Shown one piece after another: positions 46,273-53,533 of a stretch of 64,000 nucleotides of DNA. The notes beneath the pieces are model-generated. The model did no database searches. It was given only the letters and a program-made list of their open reading frames with translations, and was not told the DNA's origin. Each line of letters starts with the position of its first letter. Position 1 is the first letter of the stretch. The position numbers were made by a program, and so were the translations under genes. This DNA is from Muribaculaceae bacterium (GTDB lineage Bacteria; Bacteroidota; Bacteroidia; Bacteroidales; Muribaculaceae), in NCBI GenBank assembly GCA_023665425.1, contig JAMPDX010000005.1:1-64000 (forward strand). The letters run 5' to 3'.

Positions 46273-46290
46273 GTATTAAACAAGCTCTAA
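46273..46290 (+). repeat. Dispersed motif copy
   Basis: GTATTAAACAAGCTCTAA lies between the SurA-like stop and the OstA-like start and has the opposite orientation to these genes. Confidence 0.5.
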
Positions 46291-46305
46291 GAGAATATTG
46301 TCGGG

Positions 46306-47703
46306 CTATTTGAGCCAGCCGTCATATTGGAAGTCGCAGGCTTCCCAGCCATCCTCGATGTGTACGTAAGTCTGTTTGATTTTCTTCTCAACCCAGTCTT
46401 TGAGTATCTTGTTTTTGGCATCTGCCTCATACAACTCTTTGAGCAGATAGAAGTCGTCAGCGAGATTTGCGGTGTGTGCCGGGGTACGGCTTGTGAGCTT
46501 GACTATGGCAGCTACCTCGGTGTTCTTAGCCGGGTCAATCATTATGAAAGCGTCAGAAATATCACCGGGCTGCATCTTCTCTACGCGTCGTGCCACCTCA
46601 ACGGGCAGGTCGCTCATCTCAAAGCGTGAAGAGCCGGTATTGGGGTTCATCATGATACCCTTGTTGTTCTTGGTGTCCTTATCGGTGCTGACATATCGGG
46701 CAGCCTCATCGAAGGTGAACATATTCCTTTGTATCTCATGATGCAGGGAGTCGAGCTTGATTATGGCGCTGTCAAGGAGTTGCTGTGAGGGTTTGGGCCT
46801 GAGCAATATGTGGCGCAGATTAGCCTGGTCGCCGCGCTTTTCGATGAGCTGGATGATGTGATAACCAAACTCTGTCTCCACAATCTTTGATACCTTTTTG
46901 GGGTCATTAAGGCTGAAGGCCACAGCAGAAAATTCGGGCACGAAGTCAGCACGCCCGTGGAAGCCGAGCTCGCCTCCCTGCTTGGCGCTTCCGGGGTCTT
47001 CGCTATAGAAGAAGGCCAAGGATGAGAACTGTGACTCACCCGAGTTTATCTTCTCCGTAAACTCACGCAGCCGCGACTTGATAGAGTCTATCTCCTCCTG
47101 CGGAATGGGGGGAGCAAGCTTGATGATTTGCACCTCAACTTGCAGGGGCACCGTGGGCAGACTGTCCTTGGGCATATTGTCATAAAATTTGCGCACATCG
47201 GCCGGGGTTGACTTTACATCCTTGGTGAGGTTTTGCTGCACCTGCTGGATGGTGTATTGTGTGCGGAATATGTCTGAGAGCTGCTCGCGAATGGCGGCCA
47301 TAGGCTTGTGGAACTGCTGCTCCACACGCTCCTTGGTGCCAAGGTTGTTGAGCATATAGTTCACACGCTGGTCTACCATGGAGCGCACTTGTGCCTCCGG
47401 GGGCTCAATGGTGTCGAGCTTGGCCTGATGCAGATATAGCTTCTCTACAGCTATCTGCTCCGGGATGGCGCAATACGGTGAATTGGTGAAGACGGTGCCG
47501 TCATACTGCGCCTGTTCGTACATCTCCTCTATCTCAGAGCGATATATGGGCTCATCGCCCACAACCCAGGCAACCTCGTCTATGATATTATTGTTGGTAG
47601 TCGGGGTCTTTTTGATAGTGGGGGAGGTCTGTGCTATCATTACGCCGGCCAAAGCAATTGTCATGCCGGCCATGGCTATACGTAATGTCTTGAAGTTAGT
47701 CAT
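46306..47703 (-). CDS. SurA-like periplasmic peptidyl-prolyl isomerase
   Basis: A 465-residue exported folding factor with a signal peptide (MTIALAGVMIAQ), an N-terminal chaperone helix region (VGDEPIYRSEIEEMYEQAQ, as in SurA) and two parvulin domains: the first contains GGELGFHGRADFVPEFSAVAF near 240-260 and FGYHIIQLIEKRGDQANLRHIL; the second runs over about 290-400. SurA guides outer-membrane proteins to the BAM complex. It precedes the OstA-like gene and follows another PPIase after 50 bp. Confidence 0.9.
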   Translation of the reverse strand: MTNFKTLRIAMAGMTIALAGVMIAQTSPTIKKTPTTNNNIIDEVAWVVGDEPIYRSEIEEMYEQAQYDGTVFTNSPYCAIPEQIAVEKLYLHQAKLDTIEPPEAQVRSMVDQRVNYMLNNLGTKERVEQQFHKPMAAIREQLSDIFRTQYTIQQVQQNLTKDVKSTPADVRKFYDNMPKDSLPTVPLQVEVQIIKLAPPIPQEEIDSIKSRLREFTEKINSGESQFSSLAFFYSEDPGSAKQGGELGFHGRADFVPEFSAVAFSLNDPKKVSKIVETEFGYHIIQLIEKRGDQANLRHILLRPKPSQQLLDSAIIKLDSLHHEIQRNMFTFDEAARYVSTDKDTKNNKGIMMNPNTGSSRFEMSDLPVEVARRVEKMQPGDISDAFIMIDPAKNTEVAAIVKLTSRTPAHTANLADDFYLLKELYEADAKNKILKDWVEKKIKQTYVHIEDGWEACDFQYDGWLK

Positions 47704-47753
47704 ATTGATAATGCGATTGAATATTGTCCGGCGGATGTCCGCGGACTCATCGG

Positions 47754-48671
47754 TTATTCGGGTCTATATTTAATAGGGATGTAGCTCCCCGGGACAATTT
47801 TTTTTGATTTTATGCCGTTGGCGTAAAGAGAGCCAAGCAGCTTGCGGTCGTAGTCGTTGCGCTTCTGCTCCAACAGTCTCTCGCGGATACCGGCCTCGGC
47901 AAACTCCAGTGGCATCTCCGAGCCGCTCTTCAGGTATTCGAAGATGCGGAGCATATATACCGAGCCGTCGGTATTAATCTCAAAGAATTTGTTGCCGCTT
48001 ACAAATACATCGGCATCGCCGAAGCGATAGGGTATATGGTCGGAAACTGTGGTCCAGTCTACCCATGTGTCGCCGAAGTAGTCATACTCCATGGCGCTGC
48101 TCAGACCGTAGTTCTCTATATTATCGATGTCGGCACTCTCAGCCCTTTTCATCCAATTGCGTACCTCGCCAAGCTGGGGAGCATCCTCTGAAATCTTCAG
48201 ATAGATACCTTTGAGCAGGGGAGCCTCGAGGGTGAAGAGGTCTGGGTGCTCATCGTAGTATGTCTGTATCAAGTCGGGGGTGATACCTTCGGCGTTATCG
48301 TTGGCCATGAGTCGGCGATACTCATTGGCCAGCAATTGCTCGCGGTATTCCTCCACCATGTGTTCAATCTTCTCGACATCCGGCAGGCGGCTGCCGGCAA
48401 GATTTACGAGCATATTGCGGTCTACCCATGCCTCCACGATGGCGTCAAACATGCGCACCGAGTCGGTAGGGCTCAAGCCTACCGGGATAAGGCGAGTGAC
48501 CATATTGCGGGTCAACACCGAGTCGCCTATCTGTATAAGTACTTCATCCACAGGCTTTTGCTCCTCTTCTTTTTTTGAACACGACGAGAAGGATGTTGCC
48601 AAAGCGAACACCAATAATATCAGACACGGGATGCCCAACTTATACAGTATGCCAAAACGCGAGACTGCCAT
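47754..48671 (-). CDS. PpiC/SurA-like lipoprotein, peptidyl-prolyl isomerase family
   Basis: A 305-residue protein with a lipobox: hydrophobic segment followed by SFSSC, lipidated Cys31. After it comes a SurA-type N-terminal domain (DEVLIQIGDSVLTRNMV) and a single degraded rotamase-like C-terminal region (FGDADVFVSGNKFFEINTDGSVYMLRIFEYL). It may act as a chaperone rather than an isomerase. First gene of the SurA-OstA-mutL operon. The promoter -7 element ends only 7 bp before the ATG, so the message is nearly leaderless. Confidence 0.82.
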   Translation of the reverse strand: MAVSRFGILYKLGIPCLILLVFALATSFSSCSKKEEEQKPVDEVLIQIGDSVLTRNMVTRLIPVGLSPTDSVRMFDAIVEAWVDRNMLVNLAGSRLPDVEKIEHMVEEYREQLLANEYRRLMANDNAEGITPDLIQTYYDEHPDLFTLEAPLLKGIYLKISEDAPQLGEVRNWMKRAESADIDNIENYGLSSAMEYDYFGDTWVDWTTVSDHIPYRFGDADVFVSGNKFFEINTDGSVYMLRIFEYLKSGSEMPLEFAEAGIRERLLEQKRNDYDRKLLGSLYANGIKSKKIVPGSYIPIKYRPE

Positions 48672-48678
48672 AATGCTG

Positions 48679-48709
48679 CAAAATTACAAAAAATCCACGA
48701 CCCCGCAAA
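48679..48709 (-). promoter_or_regulatory. Promoter of the PPIase-OstA-mutL operon
   Basis: Minus strand TTTG (48709-48706), 19 bp, TAATTTTG (48686-48679). The ATG starts at 48671, which leaves a leader of only a few bases. Confidence 0.7.
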
Positions 48710-48764
48710 TTTTTAAGAAAGCCCATATCACAAAAAATGTTAAAACATTCTTTATGAGCCGAGA

Positions 48765-48797
48765 AGTTGCATATCTTGACAATATGTGTTAACTTTG
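48765..48797 (+). promoter_or_regulatory. Promoter of the alpha-amylase gene
   Basis: GTTG (partial -33) at 48765-48768, 21 bp, TAACTTTG at 48790-48797. The leader of about 115 nt contains two repeat motifs (48801-48826 and 48826-48862). Confidence 0.5.
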
Positions 48798-48800
48798 CGC

Positions 48801-48826
48801 CACATTTTTTATTAAACAAGCTCTTA
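48801..48826 (+). repeat. Dispersed AT-rich motif, copy 2
   Basis: This string, CACA followed by TTTTTTATTAAACAAGCTCT and TA, is identical over 26 nt to the copy at 27-52. It lies at the start of the predicted amylase transcript. Confidence 0.6.
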
Positions 48827-48862
48827 GACCTCATCTCATAAAATTTTTATAGGATGAGGTCT
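48826..48862. repeat. 37-bp hairpin made from MITE ends
   Basis: AGACCTCATC ... GATGAGGTCT form a 10-bp stem around TCATAAAATTTTTATAG. The sequence is that of the 353-bp element's ends (AGACCCCATCTCATAAAATT) joined back to back. It sits in the amylase leader. Confidence 0.6.
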
Positions 48863-48915
48863 AAACGAGCTCCTAATTATTCTTACATTATTCAATTTAT
48901 CTATTTATTTTACGC

Positions 48916-50697
48916 ATGAAAATCTCAAGTAAGTGGTTGCTGACAGCCCTGTTGGCAGCCCACTCAATGGGTATGGCGTTTGCCGATGGCAGTTACGGAC
49001 TGCCCGCCGAAATCCAGCAAGGCAATATATTACATTGCTTCAACTGGACTATGGCAGAGGTGAAGGCAGAGTTACCCAACATCGCGGCAGCCGGTTATGG
49101 CTCGGTGCAATTATCCCCGTTACAACGCTCTGATGTGCAGCGAGGCACCGAGTGGCACGCATTGTATCGCCCCTATGACTTGGCCTTCAAGTCAAGCGGA
49201 ATGGGCTCTGAGGCAGACCTCAAAAGCCTATGTGACGAGGCTGCAAAGTATGGCATCAAGGTTATTGTTGACGTGGTGGCAAATCATGTAGACCGCACAT
49301 CCGGATACCATGACACATGGTGGGATCAGAACGGGCGTGTGCGCTGGAATGGTGGCATAAATTTTGGTGACCGCTACTCCATCACTCATGGCCAGCTCGG
49401 CGACTATGGCGATGTCAACTCCGAGGACCCCGAGGTCATAGCCCGCGCCAAGGCCTATGTAGAGAAGCTCAAGAGCCTCGGTGTGAAGGGTATCCGTTGG
49501 GATGCTGCCAAGCATATCGGCCTCCCCTCAGAGGGGTGCAACTTCTGGAGCTCCGTGACCTCTGTGCCCGGTATCTGGCACTATGGCGAGATACTTGACA
49601 ATCCTGGCCCCAATGCCGGTATCATCAAGGAGTATGCCCAATATATTTCTGTCACCGACAATAAGTATAGCGACGGCGCAGCCAAGGATAACGGTGGCCT
49701 GCCATTTGGCTACGGCGGCTCATGGGTGGTAGACCATGGCGTGCCCGACACCAAGATAGTATATTGGGGGGAGAGCCATGACACCTACTCCAACAATAAC
49801 GGGTGGTCCAAATATGCCGACCAAGGCACCATAGACCGCGCCTACGCCGCCATGGCTTGCCGCCAGGGTGCCACTTGTCTGTATTTGGCGCGCCCGGATG
49901 CCCGCGATTTCAATAGCATACGAGTGGGCAAAGGCTCAAACACTTCATATAAGAGCAAAGCCATCAGCGAGGTTAACAAGTTCCGCAATGCCATGGTGGG
50001 CAAGCCGGACTATTTCACCTCTTCCGGCAATGCTATAAGTGTAACTCGTCAGGGTGGCGGCGCTGTCATCGTGATGAAAGGGAGCGGCAATGTCTCCATT
50101 GCCAATGGCGGCGGTTATTGCCCTGCCGGCACTTATACAGACAAGGTGAGTGGCAATACATTTACCGTGACAGGTACCACCATAACCGGCAATGTGGGCT
50201 CAAGTGGCATCGCCGTTATTTATAATGGCACTACACCGACTCCCGACCCTAATCCGAACCCCAATCCCGATCCGGACCCACAGCCTAATCCCGACAACAC
50301 TGTGTATTTCGACAACAGCTCATCCAACTGGGGTGCCGTCTATTGCTATGCATGGTCTGCCGGTGCCACTGACCAGAACTCTCCATGGCCCGGTGAGCCG
50401 ATGACTCTTGTTGGCAACAACATATACAGCTACACAGGGAGGACATCTCATGCCAATGTAATCTTCACTAACGGCAGTGGCACACAGACAGCCGACCTGC
50501 AGTGGGTAAGCGGCCACATCTATAAGGCAGACGGCTCACATGAACAGTATACCGTTGCGCTTGAAGAGGTGCTGGCGGACTCCGGCGTTGCTCCTGAGTA
50601 CTACAACCTTCAGGGTGTACGCATTTCTACTCCGCAGCCCGGCACCATCGTGATAGTGCGCCGTGGCAGCAATGTGAGCAAGCAGCTCTATCGCTAA
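48916..50697 (+). CDS. Secreted alpha-amylase (GH13) with starch-binding module and sorting-type tail
   Basis: Hydrolyses alpha-1,4-glucans outside the cell or at the surface. The 593-residue protein has a signal peptide (LLAAHSMGMAFA), the GH13 barrel with region I DVVANH near 118, region II GIRWDAAKH (nucleophile Asp) near 195, region III GEILDN (acid Glu) near 227 and region IV WGESHD near 290, then a beta-sandwich domain, a linker of Pro-Asn-Pro-Asp repeats near 440-458, and a starch-binding-like module (TVYFDNSSSNWG, PWPGEPM). The end (YYNLQGVRIS...RRGSNVSKQLYR) is a C-terminal sorting-type tail. No sus genes lie nearby. Confidence 0.93.
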   Translation: MKISSKWLLTALLAAHSMGMAFADGSYGLPAEIQQGNILHCFNWTMAEVKAELPNIAAAGYGSVQLSPLQRSDVQRGTEWHALYRPYDLAFKSSGMGSEADLKSLCDEAAKYGIKVIVDVVANHVDRTSGYHDTWWDQNGRVRWNGGINFGDRYSITHGQLGDYGDVNSEDPEVIARAKAYVEKLKSLGVKGIRWDAAKHIGLPSEGCNFWSSVTSVPGIWHYGEILDNPGPNAGIIKEYAQYISVTDNKYSDGAAKDNGGLPFGYGGSWVVDHGVPDTKIVYWGESHDTYSNNNGWSKYADQGTIDRAYAAMACRQGATCLYLARPDARDFNSIRVGKGSNTSYKSKAISEVNKFRNAMVGKPDYFTSSGNAISVTRQGGGAVIVMKGSGNVSIANGGGYCPAGTYTDKVSGNTFTVTGTTITGNVGSSGIAVIYNGTTPTPDPNPNPNPDPDPQPNPDNTVYFDNSSSNWGAVYCYAWSAGATDQNSPWPGEPMTLVGNNIYSYTGRTSHANVIFTNGSGTQTADLQWVSGHIYKADGSHEQYTVALEEVLADSGVAPEYYNLQGVRISTPQPGTIVIVRRGSNVSKQLYR

Positions 50698-50716
50698 TCT
50701 GAGTATATACGCCTAA

Positions 50717-50758
50717 TAATAATCCCCGCCTCAACATCAGATTGAAGCGGGGTTATTA
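50717..50758. terminator. Bidirectional terminator between amylase and fbp
   Basis: TAATAATCCCCGC ... GCGGGGTTATTA form a long stem between two convergent genes. Confidence 0.8.
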
Positions 50759-50776
50759 CGTTATGAGAGTGTGTTA

Positions 50777-52780
50777 TCAGATGTTCACATTGTGCGACTG
50801 GCCCTCGCGGATGAGACCACGGCGGTAGGCGTAAAGCAGCTGATGGAGGTCGCGCACTTGAGTCTGCAGATCGCGCCCCTTGTCGGTGTCGCGTACACGC
50901 AGACGGGTGCTTCCCCATTGCGAAAGCACAGTGGTGCCGATAATGTCGCGCCCCTCTTCGATAGCTTTCTGTCGGCTCTCAAACGGATTGTGCTGCACCA
51001 GTTGCAAGCCGCGCGAGTGGAATACCAATGTGTAACCGGCGATACCGGTCTCCGGCTGGTAAGCCTTCGAGAAGCCTCCATCTATCACCAAGAGCTTGCC
51101 ACCGGCCTTCACCGGCTTCTCTCCCTTGATAATCTTCACCGGCACATGGCCGTTGATGATGTGGCCCGTATCGGGGTCAAGGCCAAACTCCTCCAATATC
51201 ATGCGGCATGTCTCTTCGGAGTCTGAGAGACGGTAATACCAGCCCTTGACCTCACGCTGCGGCTCTTTATCGTTAAGCAGATAGCGCTCAAAGGTGGCCA
51301 TTTGGCTCTTGTCAAACGACGGAGACTCGGGTCCACACCACAGATACCACATGTAGTCAACACTATACTTCTTGATGGGATTGTCGTCATCACCCTTGCG
51401 GCAGGCGTGTTGCACCAGACGGTCCAGACGCTCCAACAGGGCTCGGCCGCTGAAGGGCTCGCCACCTACAACCACCGTCTTGAACGAGCCATCCTCGTTG
51501 AGGGGTATGGAGGCATGGAAGAGCAGGTTGTTGTTGCGGGCCAGATAGAAGGAGCCGCGGTGCAGCAGACAACGTATATGGCGACGTAGCTTCTCGCTGC
51601 CCACGAAGCATGAGTGCATGTGGCGCACTATTGAGAGTTCATCCTCATTGAGCTCATACGGGTTGGCCGGGTCAACGGTCGGGAAGTCAGAGTCCTTCAT
51701 CTCATAGTCCACACCGTTGATATTCACAGTGCCCTTCTCAAAGTCTATGCGATGAAGCAGGTTGCGGTTCTCCATGCCATACTCGGGATTGCGGGCTATT
51801 ATGGCAGCCTCGAGTTTCCATTGTATGATGCTTATAGCCTTGTGCATCTGTGAGATGATGCGCAGCTCTTTGTTGGTATAATATTTGCTGACAAATTTTA
51901 TTTTCGGGTTGAAGACCTCCAGGGGGGAGTCTGCGTATGTCTCCATGGCGAAGGTGGCCAGAGGGAGCAGGTTGATGCCATATCCCTCCTCCAGAGTGTC
52001 AAGGTTGGCATAGCGCAGGCAGATACGCACCACATTGGCCATAGAGGCCTCGTTGCCGGCGTAAGCACCCATCCATAGCAGGTCATGGTTACCCCATTGG
52101 ATGTCGACATTGTGATAGTCACACAGAGTGTCCATGATGATATGTGCACCCGGGCCACGGTCATAGATGTCGCCCACAATGTGCAGCGAGTCAATAGCCA
52201 GACGCTGTATCAAGCGACTAAGCTCCACGATGAATGCCTCGGCACGCTGAGTGGAGATGATAGTATGGATAATCTGGCCGAAATAAGCACTCTTATTGGG
52301 GTCTGCCTCCGTCTCGTGCAGCAACTCCTGAATGATGTATGAGAAGTCTTTGGGCAGAGCCTTGTTCACTTTGGAGCGAGTGTACTTTGATGAGATGTTC
52401 TGGCACACTTTCACCAAGCGATTGAGTGTTATCTGATACCATTCATCCATATTCTTCTCATGGCGAGCTATGAGTTTGAGCTTCTCATGCGGATAATATA
52501 TCAGAGTGCACAGATCTTGTCTCTCTTCTTCGCGCAGAGAGGTGCCAAAAATTTCGTCTACTTTACGGCGTATAGTGCCGGAAGCATTCTTGAGCACATG
52601 TTGAAATGCCTGGTCCTCACCGTGTATATCGGTAAGGAAGTGCTCGGTGCCCTTAGGCAGATTGAGGATAGCCTCCAGATTGATAATCTCAGTACTGGCT
52701 GCAGCAATAGTCGGGAACGACTTGCTGAGCAACTGCAGATAATGCAAATCAAGCTCCTCGGGGTTGATATTCACATTCAT
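50777..52780 (-). CDS. fbp: Fructose-1,6-bisphosphatase, class III
   Basis: Gluconeogenic phosphatase that converts fructose 1,6-bisphosphate to fructose 6-phosphate. The 667-residue protein has the metallophosphoesterase motifs DIHGEDQAF near 49, GDIYDRGPGAH near 200 and GNHDLLWMGA near 226, as in the large Firmicutes/Bacteroidetes class III enzymes, and matches their length. It starts MNVNINPEELDLHYLQLL. Single gene with its own full promoter at 52862-52831 and a shared terminator. Confidence 0.95.
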   Translation of the reverse strand: MNVNINPEELDLHYLQLLSKSFPTIAAASTEIINLEAILNLPKGTEHFLTDIHGEDQAFQHVLKNASGTIRRKVDEIFGTSLREEERQDLCTLIYYPHEKLKLIARHEKNMDEWYQITLNRLVKVCQNISSKYTRSKVNKALPKDFSYIIQELLHETEADPNKSAYFGQIIHTIISTQRAEAFIVELSRLIQRLAIDSLHIVGDIYDRGPGAHIIMDTLCDYHNVDIQWGNHDLLWMGAYAGNEASMANVVRICLRYANLDTLEEGYGINLLPLATFAMETYADSPLEVFNPKIKFVSKYYTNKELRIISQMHKAISIIQWKLEAAIIARNPEYGMENRNLLHRIDFEKGTVNINGVDYEMKDSDFPTVDPANPYELNEDELSIVRHMHSCFVGSEKLRRHIRCLLHRGSFYLARNNNLLFHASIPLNEDGSFKTVVVGGEPFSGRALLERLDRLVQHACRKGDDDNPIKKYSVDYMWYLWCGPESPSFDKSQMATFERYLLNDKEPQREVKGWYYRLSDSEETCRMILEEFGLDPDTGHIINGHVPVKIIKGEKPVKAGGKLLVIDGGFSKAYQPETGIAGYTLVFHSRGLQLVQHNPFESRQKAIEEGRDIIGTTVLSQWGSTRLRVRDTDKGRDLQTQVRDLHQLLYAYRRGLIREGQSHNVNI

Positions 52781-52830
52781 GGTATTAAGTCAATCAGTTA
52801 TAAATCGTTTATCAAAACACTTTTCGGACA

Positions 52831-52862
52831 CAAAGGTAGTCAATAGTTTTTAAAATAGCAAA
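52831..52862 (-). promoter_or_regulatory. Promoter of fbp
   Basis: Minus strand TTTG (52862-52859), 20 bp, TACCTTTG (52838-52831), about 50 nt before the ATG. Confidence 0.7.
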
Positions 52863-52910
52863 TCATAATCAAAAAACTTTCCTTGTTATTTTTAAAAAAA
52901 TGCCGATTTA

Positions 52911-52942
52911 TTTGTCCGATTTGTTTTTTTGTGTTAATTTTG
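52911..52942 (+). promoter_or_regulatory. Promoter of the six-cysteine peptide gene
   Basis: TTTG at 52911-52914, 20 bp, TAATTTTG at 52935-52942. Full consensus match 29 bp before the ATG, good evidence that the small gene is real. Confidence 0.75.
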
Positions 52943-52971
52943 CAATTGTAATACTATAAAAACAAAATAAT

Positions 52972-53241
52972 ATGGAAAAACAAAGAAACAGAATAGGGAA
53001 TTACGTCTCAACACTTCTGAATGCAAAAGTCGAGGGCTCAAACTCATTTATTGTGTTTGGAGAAAATAACAAGGATGACGAAGGGACAAATGCTTCAAAG
53101 TGTTCAAACTACCAAAGCGAATCCTGTAAGCTCAATTTTTATAAATGCCATAATTTTGGTGTCTGTGGAGTGTCGCAAAATGGTAATGAATGCTCAAATG
53201 GCGGCACAACTAACTGGGATGTTTCCGGTTGCAAACCATGA
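52972..53241 (+). CDS. Small six-cysteine peptide, function unknown
   Basis: An 89-residue product with a charged, Cys-free N-terminal half (MEKQRNRIGNYVSTLLNAK) and a C-terminal half with Cys at 44, 52, 59, 65, 74 and 87, rich in Asn, Gly and Ser. No signal peptide and no membrane segment. The leader-plus-Cys-rich-core shape is that of a ribosomal peptide precursor or a disulfide-rich secreted peptide, but no modifying or export gene is next to it. A perfect promoter 29 bp upstream and a hairpin 38 bp downstream support expression. Base use is more AT-rich than in the flanking metabolic genes, like the following barrel gene. It resembles the peptide at 113-349 only in general shape. Confidence 0.6.
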   Translation: MEKQRNRIGNYVSTLLNAKVEGSNSFIVFGENNKDDEGTNASKCSNYQSESCKLNFYKCHNFGVCGVSQNGNECSNGGTTNWDVSGCKP

Positions 53242-53279
53242 TCACCAACAAGTTCTTATAGAAAAGCTTTGTTAAATGC

Positions 53280-53315
53280 TGAAGTTGTCTGTTTTCGTAA
53301 AGTAAGGCAACTTCA
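53280..53315 (+). terminator. Hairpin after the six-cysteine peptide gene
   Basis: TGAAGTTG and CAACTTCA form an 8-bp stem with a wide loop, followed by ATATTATAAATTC. Weak but well-placed terminator candidate. Confidence 0.45.
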
Positions 53316-53340
53316 ATATTATAAATTCGAGTTTCTCGAG

Positions 53341-53490
53341 TAGTGTCCAATTGAATTTGTTACGACAAGGAGTGTCCGCAAGGACACCGACTTATAGTAA
53401 CCCCGTACACGCGCGGCGATAGCCGTGGGTGTGCGGGGTTGGGTGGGCAGACAAAAGGCGTGCGTAGCCCGCCGATTTACGGCTTGTTAA
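53341..53490 (+). repeat. Left composite inverted repeat of the barrel-gene cassette
   Basis: Runs TAGTGTCCAATTGAAT, GTGTCCGCAAGGACACCGAC, hairpin AACCCCGTACAC...GTGCGGGGTT, GGCGTGCGTAGCCCGCCGA, CTTGTTAA. The same modules in the same order occur in inverted orientation at 55894-56216, on the other side of the barrel gene. Confidence 0.75.
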
Positions 53491-53533
53491 CCTTTTACAT
53501 GATAACTTGAGAACAAGTATTACAAATAGAAGC

